From Mactromeris polynyma (taxonomy: Eukaryota; Mollusca; Bivalvia; Venerida; Mactridae), in assembly GCA_032209605.1 (NCBI GenBank), contig JASFXZ010000001.1, forward strand, positions 3,534,001-3,598,000: 64,000 nucleotides of DNA, given 5' to 3'. Position numbers and translations under genes: made by a program. Below, piece after piece: positions 52,401 to 61,400 of the stretch; the stretch's first letter is position 1; each line of letters opens with the position of its first letter. Below the pieces are notes generated by a model. It made no database searches and was not told the DNA's origin. It saw nothing but the letters and a program-made list of their open reading frames with translations.

Positions 52401-55400
52401 TGATATTGTATATCGAATACAGTAAACCCTCAATAAATAGACCACAATTGGGACCCTTGAAAACTGGTCTTCTTATTAAGGTGGTCTTAATATTGAGGTT
52501 GAATAAAGAGAAAAACAGTGAAAATGGACTTGAAAATTGTGTTCTTTATTTTGAGATGGTCTTATAATTGAGGTGATCTTTAAGTGAGGTTTTACTGTAT
52601 CAATTATATTGTTTGTGTGATAAAGTGACATGAGTGTCATATTAAATTATCTGAGAAATTTATGGAATAGATATATATCATTGAATAACTTACGTTTAAT
52701 AACTAAAATCGAGTCGAGTATCAAATTGTATTAATAAGCTAGATCTTAAACGCTCTCGTAACCAATATGAATGGTTTTACATATAATATTCAAGAAACAC
52801 ATGACATAATGACTTCTGACGAATTATAAAACGTGTGTCATATTTGGTATGTGTTTCTTATACGAAGCTTTTATATGTGTAAATCATGTCTAACTTTTTC
52901 TTACTGCTATTATTGCAAAGTTTACATATTCTGATCATCAGCTGCTAATGAGTACACTCTCTATCTGATCGAGGCTGATAATTATTTTTCTAATAATAGT
53001 TTTAGATGCGCATTTGCGCCCTTTTTGTACTTCAGTATCGTATTGACATGTGTTTCGTTTTATTACATTTTTAATATACAATTAGCGACTGATTCTCAGG
53101 TTTACCGTATACATATGGTTGAATCGAATGTGATATTTATTGTACTATGATAATAGTCTCTTATAATTCTACTCAGAATATACTTTTGTGTAGTTAATCT
53201 ATTGTTTTTGTTATGTTGTACTGTGCATAGATGAGACTGAAATAAAGAATTTATATACAACTTGAAATTGACTGTATTCTCAGGCAATGAAAACAAAAGC
53301 TTGGCATAAACTGTACTTGCGCCTGATTCGTACGCAACAGAAGAACCGTTATGGTGTGGAAGAGTTTGTTGATGTGGCAACACTTAGCTTAGATTGTGAT
53401 GTAACAGACAAGCAGATGTTAGATAGGACCAGAGAGGAATATGTAGATGCTAGTGGATATACATCAGTAGCTAGAGATCTAAATGGGAACCCTTTCAGGG
53501 TATGTTTGTGCTTATTGTATTAAAAAAATAAATTGAATATTAATTAGATACATTTTGACATCGTATGTACAATGAGCATCAGTGCTAAAATAGAATATCA
53601 TTACTGAGTGTTAAGACTTAATCCGAATGTTAAACATCTACTGAACAATTGGATATGGGTTTCCGGTTCCTGTTTCTTGTACAGTGGAACAATCAATCAG
53701 TTCATTGTGTATATTATTTGCATTAATACTGAATACACCACCATTGTGTATACTGTTTTGCATTCATACTGAATACACCACCATTGTGTATACTGTTTTG
53801 CATTCATACTGAATACACCACCATTGTGTATACTGTTTTGCATTCATACTGAATACACCACCATTGTGTATACTGTTTTGCATTCATACTGAATACACCA
53901 CCATTGTGTATACTGTTTTGCATTCATACTGAATACACCTCCATTTAGTATATTGTTTGTATTCATACTGAAAATACACTTCTCGTGTTAAACAGTGTTT
54001 CAACTCCTCACCTACATGTACATTGAGTTTTGTTTTGTATTTCAGATGAGGATTTCATGGCTCCAGTTTCACTGCAACCCACATATGAAAGAAGAGTGTT
54101 CTGAAATAGAAAGGGTACACATAATATAAATGATTATACAAAACTTTAGTGAATTTGTAACTTGTTTATTTTAGAAAAGCTACAAGAAAACAAATCACCT
54201 AGCCGTCATATAACGTTTTTGTGGTAGCGCAGATTTCATGCTGACAAACCATTCTAATTACATTGCATTCATGTTGATTTACTATGCTAAATATGATTTT
54301 ATCATTAGTTTATATATACGTTTCTTAGTACAAGTTTATTATTCGGCAATTAAGTTAATGGATTTTATCGATTCTTCGCAGAATACAAATTAGCAACTAC
54401 GATGTGTGTTTTTAATAACATGCAAATTTTCACGTAATGTAAGTAAATGGTTTGTAAATTTGATGGCAAACGGTAATGTCACTTGATGAAGTGCATCATT
54501 GCACGTATACAATCGTTATCTTGATTCCTACTAGATTATATACTTAACATGAAATAGAAAATCAGCTAGATGGTGACTTTGTGTGTATATATAATTATAT
54601 TTCTGTAATAGTTATTTCTTGAGGTTTTGATGTTTTGATGTGAAATGTTAGAGCTAGATAACTTCTTTCACGTGTCATGCCAAGCTTCTAGGAATCATGG
54701 GATACCAATCATTTTGACGCATGCGCAAAAACAACAACTGCTTCCGCAGCTGAAGCAAAGCTTTCCTTCATAAATTCATTTCTGCCATATTGTACATTTT
54801 TTATCTGATTCCAGTCCACCGTCTACAACGTGAGACAAAATGTAAATAAATCTGATGTTTTTGTTTAAAGATAATGTGCAATAATGCGGCATCACATATG
54901 TTGTTTAGTCTTTGTACACCACTATCCATATCCTGACACTATATTCCACGTGTTGTCATGTTGAGCCATGTTTGTGTACGTTACTCGTAGCACATTCAAG
55001 TATTCCATCACAGTGTAATGTGTTACCCGATAATCTGTTTTTCTAGGCCAATGATTTCAAGGACAGGAAAGAGCTGGTATGTTTGTGTGATATTTGTGCT
55101 TCTAATCACTTCATTTCTTACTATTTGCACCAAGAGTATTACTCTATATTACTTAAAGTCTGTAATCATTTCTCTGACGTTTTTTACGATGATAAAAATC
55201 AACACATTTTTTTTAAAACTTTAGAGTTAAGTTAAAGACTTTTTCTTAGACAATTTTCAGTCATTTACTTTTCTTCCTAAAGTACATGTATTCTTCATGT
55301 TGTGAATGTTGTTGAATAAATATACCCTGTAAGCAATTTTTACATCAGGAACAGCCGGTCAAAGATCGAGAGGTAACCATAGCGTATTGTGTTTGTATTT

Positions 55401-58400
55401 GTCCCCGACAGAAATATCCGGAGACAGTCTAGTTTGGTCATAATGTTCCAAAAAATAAATCGTGTCTGTCATTGTTTAATGTTTGGATTCAGATACAAAC
55501 TCGATAACAAATACTAGTACATTCCTGACCGTTTCACTTTAAGCTTAGCTCCGACCCAAGTTGAAATTATTTATTTATTTGTTTGTGCATTAGTTAAATT
55601 ATTTACATTTAGTCATCGAAATTTGGTTATAATCGGCCGGACAAATGTTTGTTTCTTGTTTGCGATGAACAGTAAACAAACACATACTAGCCCTGATCTG
55701 ATATTTATTACCCATATAATATATCACTCCTACCTTTAGTAGTCTTCTCCAAACATATCTCTTAGTGACAAGTTTACATGAGCGCCGCTGTACGATTTCC
55801 AACCTCTTCTTTAAGTGACGTCATTTCCAGAAAACGTCACATGTGACGTCTCCATGTACTGACAGTAAGCAATATTTGCCCCATATGGTAATATGAAAAC
55901 GAAGTAACCATATGGAGTACATACTGTTTCCTGCTTGCAAATAGTGACATCACATGTTTCGTTTTCTTGAAATGACGTCACTTACAGAAGAGGTTGTAAA
56001 TCCCATAGCAGCGTTCAAACTGTCTATTTTAGCTCTGTTCTGTTTGTATTTCTTTTCTTTCACGTTTCCTAGAGCATTTTATTTCTTAGAATGCAATCAT
56101 TTATAATATACGTTCCATCCCGCATGTGTAGACATTTCTGGATGCATATTTTTGATTAACTAAGTTGATGTTCAATAGTGTCGGCGAACTGTGTGCACAG
56201 ACAGTCCATGAATGAAAGTAGTCCACTGTCTCTTACTTTAAAGTTCAGTTCTTCTTTTTCTGTATTAATTTCTGAGCAAGCTAAACAACAGACGCGCGCA
56301 TGAATACTTAGATAACTTAATATTGCTATCACGGATAACTGCATGCGATTATATTCCGACTTAATGAAGAAACACCACCACCATAGTCCATGTATAATTT
56401 CAGCCAGTTGATTGGCCGTCTTTCGACATCAGTCATATACCAACATACGTCTGATAGAATTAATTCAAAAATAACAATCGTTTTCTAAAATGCTACTAGT
56501 TTACATACATTTCGCAAAGTTATATTCTATTTTATTAGCTAATACTAACACGATGTCAACCATCAAGTCAATAAATTAAATTAATGATTAATATATGAAC
56601 CAATAAATTAGTTGTGTTTAAAATATTCATCGGATTGACAAGTACTGCTCTTAAAGTTAAAATAATTTCATGTTTTATACTAAGCCCTGCGCTCAATTGC
56701 ACCTCAAACTTTAAACAATTAATGGCTTTTATTCTAAATACTCGTATCAGTCATTATGTCATTACTTTTTTCGCAAACATAACTTGTCATTACCTTTGCA
56801 CTGTGTTATACAATGTTTTCGTGGACAAATTGGTCGCTTTTTATGTTTTTTATGGTGGACACTGTCACGTGTGATGACGTCACCGTATTTCACGTGATTG
56901 CTGAGATATCTGTGACGTAACATAAAACATATTTTTATATAAATTTGAAGGTGGGAATAAGACGCGGTGACCAGGAAGAGGATAAGTGTATCAGTGTGAC
57001 ATGTCCAGAAGGTCCTATTGGACCGAAAGGAGAAGAGGTCAGTATTTGTGTATTATGTAGCCTACTTTTGTAACATGCCGTTCCCGTATGTGTTTTACAT
57101 TAACTTTCTTCATTGTTTAGTGCTACGGTGTACCGCAATCAACGAATTGTTCATTTACAGTTTGCTCTATGAAACTTCATTTTGTAATAAAATTATATTA
57201 TACATGTAGTATAATACAGCTAGAAGTATGTTTGATAATGAAGTACTGATGTTTGCTAATGCCTAGGTTTCATGAAAGTCTCGGGCATGTTGGTAATCAT
57301 ACGGCATGCCGAATTTTCGAAGATTTATATGCACTCGTAGGGGGCACCGTATAGCCCGTTGCTTGAAGTTGAGATTGCCCAACTTTCATGCCTCTGTCTG
57401 ATCAGACCCAGGGATGGTCTCGAGTCTATAGGACTTGAGAAACCGCACGGGCCTATGACTCGTGGGCCCCGTGGGAAGTCCGGACGTCGGGAGCTTCATC
57501 TCACCTTAGCAGTAAATATATGGATGTAATAAAACGGCTATTTCGGGTAGGCTGTGAGTTTTTAACTGTCATATTATACAATTTTAAATAATCGACAATA
57601 TTGTGTATGTTGTCTACAATAGGCCCCCTATCGTCCGTTGTGCAAGTCGATAGAGGGGCCAGAGTTTATTATCCTTCGGAATAAAATGTTTTAATCACAA
57701 ATTCAAAGATAATTTACCGTGTTATGAATATTTCACAGGGAACACAGGGACCACGTGGACTGGAAGGTACCTCTGGTATTCCCGGTGCAGATGGTAGTCA
57801 AGGTACACCCGGCAACCCAGGTCCAGTTGGAAAACATGGACGTGATGTAAGTTCGAGATTTATTATATCAACATTGTCATACAAGACTTCGTAACGGGAG
57901 TACAAAAATAATGTTGACGCAGCGAATTTTCGTTTGCTTATAATAAAATTTGCAGCATCCGATTATTCCCCAATCCGACATGCAATAAAACAAAAAAATA
58001 CTTTGCCAGGTTGTATTCATAGGACAATATATCATTGTTTTAGATTTTGCCAACCTCTGTTATCGATAATGGTATGCTTTTGTTCAAAGTATCTGTCATT
58101 AGGGCTAAACAAATTGTCAAAATTCACAATACTCAATACTTCATGCGGATACAACATTTATAACGTTTTTAATTCCGTGTGTGTTTGGTTTATTTTAGGG
58201 CACTGCAGGTCAGCCGGGTTCTCCTGGTCTACCCGGCGCTTCAGGAGAAAGGGTAAGTTGAAAACGATTTGGTGGACATTTTTACTCGTAAAGTTCTTCA
58301 TATTTTCAAATTGTCTGTTCCTATAAAATAATTGAAGTATGCATGAAAGGTAACTCCATATTTAGTTGTTACAAAGATGCTGTTGATGGAAATACTTTAT

Positions 58401-61400
58401 TAATTTAAAATTATTAGTGTTTACGTTTATGGACAATTATTAACAAATGTCATATTTCTGTTGAATCCAGGGCTTCCAAGGAGAGGATGGACTTCCAGGC
58501 ATTGATGGTGTTCCAGGCAAACGGGTACGTGGTTTTACATATACAGTGGAACCTCCACAAGCCGGGCCCTCTAAACACCGGATAACTCCCCAAACCGGAA
58601 TGTTTTGCTTCTATTCTTAATGTACAAAAACACTCTGAAAACCAGAACTCTGGACTCCGGAAACCGGACGAAAATGCAACTTTATTTGGTTCCATTTCTA
58701 TAAAATTTCACCTCCAAAAGCTGGAACGACTTTCGGTAGCATGTGCCATCATGGATAAAATTGCATTCTGTTGACACTGTGTATTTTTAACAGTTACATC
58801 GAAAGGCGGTGCGCGCTTTTACTACACAAGTGTGAAAATCACATATTGTTACGGACGACGGGTCTGATTAATGTATCTTACATCTTCTTACCAGGCGTCT
58901 GTTTTTAAAAAAACGAAATGATCAAACAGATTTGCTACTATTTTTCATTATAGGATTTTTCAGTCATTCGTCATTGTTCATGTCGTTGAACTTGTCGGTA
59001 TTTTCATTGTTGTATCTGTTCAGTTCATCACACTTACCTAATTCAGATTGTTGTGTCTCTATTTATTCATGCGTTAGTTTCTATATCACTCAATCTGTGA
59101 CCTCACTTTCAGGGAGAACGTGGTGACCCCGGTCCCCAAGGGGAAGATGGAGTACATGGAAAGATGGTATTTATAACCTAGAGTATCCATTAAACGAATA
59201 CAATTATTAAATTTGGTTATGATTCCCTGTCTTTATACCTGACGCTCTACTCATATAGCCTTGAGTTGTAAGATTTAGCACGTTCGTAAATTATCGTTTG
59301 GTATAGATAATATGTTTCAAACATCTGTTTTTTGCTTTAGTTAAAGCTTGACATTAAATTACCACGACATGGATTTATTCTGAATATACTCGTAATAGAA
59401 TGAAGTATAACGAAAAGCTAAAAATAGGCAGTTGTGGTTAAATGACTTGTTTTCGGACAAAATGATTTGTATATTGTAGACAATATAAATGAGGATATTG
59501 CTTGTATGATTTCAGGGCGAGAGAGGGGAGCGTGGTAGAGATGGTGAACGTGGAGAGTCTGGTATACCCGGAGAAAGTGTAAGTTCAATTGTTGTTTGTT
59601 TATGATTCACTTTACTGAATCCAATACAGACACCGACCATCAGGATGAATCAGTTTTAATCAGTATGAATAACGAGCAAGATGAACTAAACCAGAGTCAA
59701 AGGTTATACAACTTAGTTATGAGTCCAGTCTCAGATACGAGTAAGTCTCAGAATGCAGTCTTGTCATTGGTTAATTTTAAGACCGTGCTCCACGACAACT
59801 ATTCAGGAGCCAAAGTTATGAGACTGGTTCTCTAAGCTCACATTTATAATCTCAGCCGTCAAGGCGTCTGGGTCGAAGATATTAAATCCGTTTTGAAGTA
59901 ACCAATGGTGACTTCAGAACAGCATCGGGTGATTACGCATGCGCGTCGTGCTTAGTCTTGTATTCCCCTTACGTAGGTACCCTTGAGCCTCCTCAAGTGT
60001 CTTATGTTTTATAGATTTTTTTCCCGGAAGTCTGTGCGGGGAGGCACTGTCTTATGTATGTGATGTTCCCTGGAGCAACTTATTCTCTCTCTTGCAGATA
60101 ACTGGACCTGCTGGACCCAGAGGACCTGCCGGGGAACCAGGTGCACCAGGATATGACGTATGTATCACTTTTGTATCTTTGCTTTTCATTTTCCAGTCAC
60201 CTTCTATTCATCATCAAAATTGATCTTAACTACATGTTATTATGCTTAAGCAATTATACTCGTATATATGTTATAATTGCTATAGTTCACCGATTTACCG
60301 ACAATAAAAATTGGACATGTGAAACATCGTGTTTGATTTCTTAATCTACATCAATTTTAAATGCATGAATCCATTTATTTCTCGATTGTTAGTATAATTG
60401 TTATTTAAGAGATGTAACGGATTAACTGGTGATATTTTATTGTTTCTGTAGGGTAATCCAGGACAGCCGGGTAGCGATGGTCTTCCAGGGGAGAATGTGA
60501 GTGCATAAAAAAGGACCATTACTATATACACCTGTAGTTTCTGGAATATTGTCAATATATCATACATAATAGTTCAGTCTATCATTTAATCTCGCTTCAC
60601 ACGTCTCTCACACTTGTCAAAATTTTAAAATATATCGCGTGTTATAATATAATTATAATGTAGAAACGGTCTCAAACCACTTTGTGTGGCATTTATTGCG
60701 TGTCGATATACTTTTCACACGTATTTATCAAATGATATACTAAACAAATTGACGTTGATAATGTAACGTTTCGACCCAGTATCTTATTCCTCAATATCTA
60801 AACGCATAACGATTACGTCAAAATTAGTTCTTTCGGGCCCAACACCTCGTTGCAGATAAATCATAGGTAAATATAGGTAAATATAGCCGGGGTGTATACT
60901 GAACTTCTTTTGTTATTACCTGTATATTATCATTTGTGAAAATCTTTATCACTTATTAACTGTTAACGCTTTTTGTAACGTTGATATGTTTTTTTACAAC
61001 AAATTGATTTATCCGGGTCACTGACACGACCTGCTGAGTTGTGTACCAATTCATTTAACGATCGCTGAATTTCATTGAGATTTTTTGCTATGAAAGTCTG
61101 AAGGGATCGATTGTTCATAAATGACATGTTTAAAGAAATATTGTATAGTTGACTAGAACATCTTATTTCATGATTTAACAAAATGTATGTATTTATATAA
61201 TTTGTAATTGTGAATCATGTGCGTAATGCCTTAATTTCTAAATAAAGTATATATCTGTACGTGTACGACATATTTCAGGGTGGAAGAGGTGAACCAGGTG
61301 TGAAGGGAGACAGGGGGTCCACGGGTAAACAGGTACGAAGTTCAATGTTACATTATTGTTGGTGCCAATATCTAACACCACTACAGGGTGTTAACAAAGT

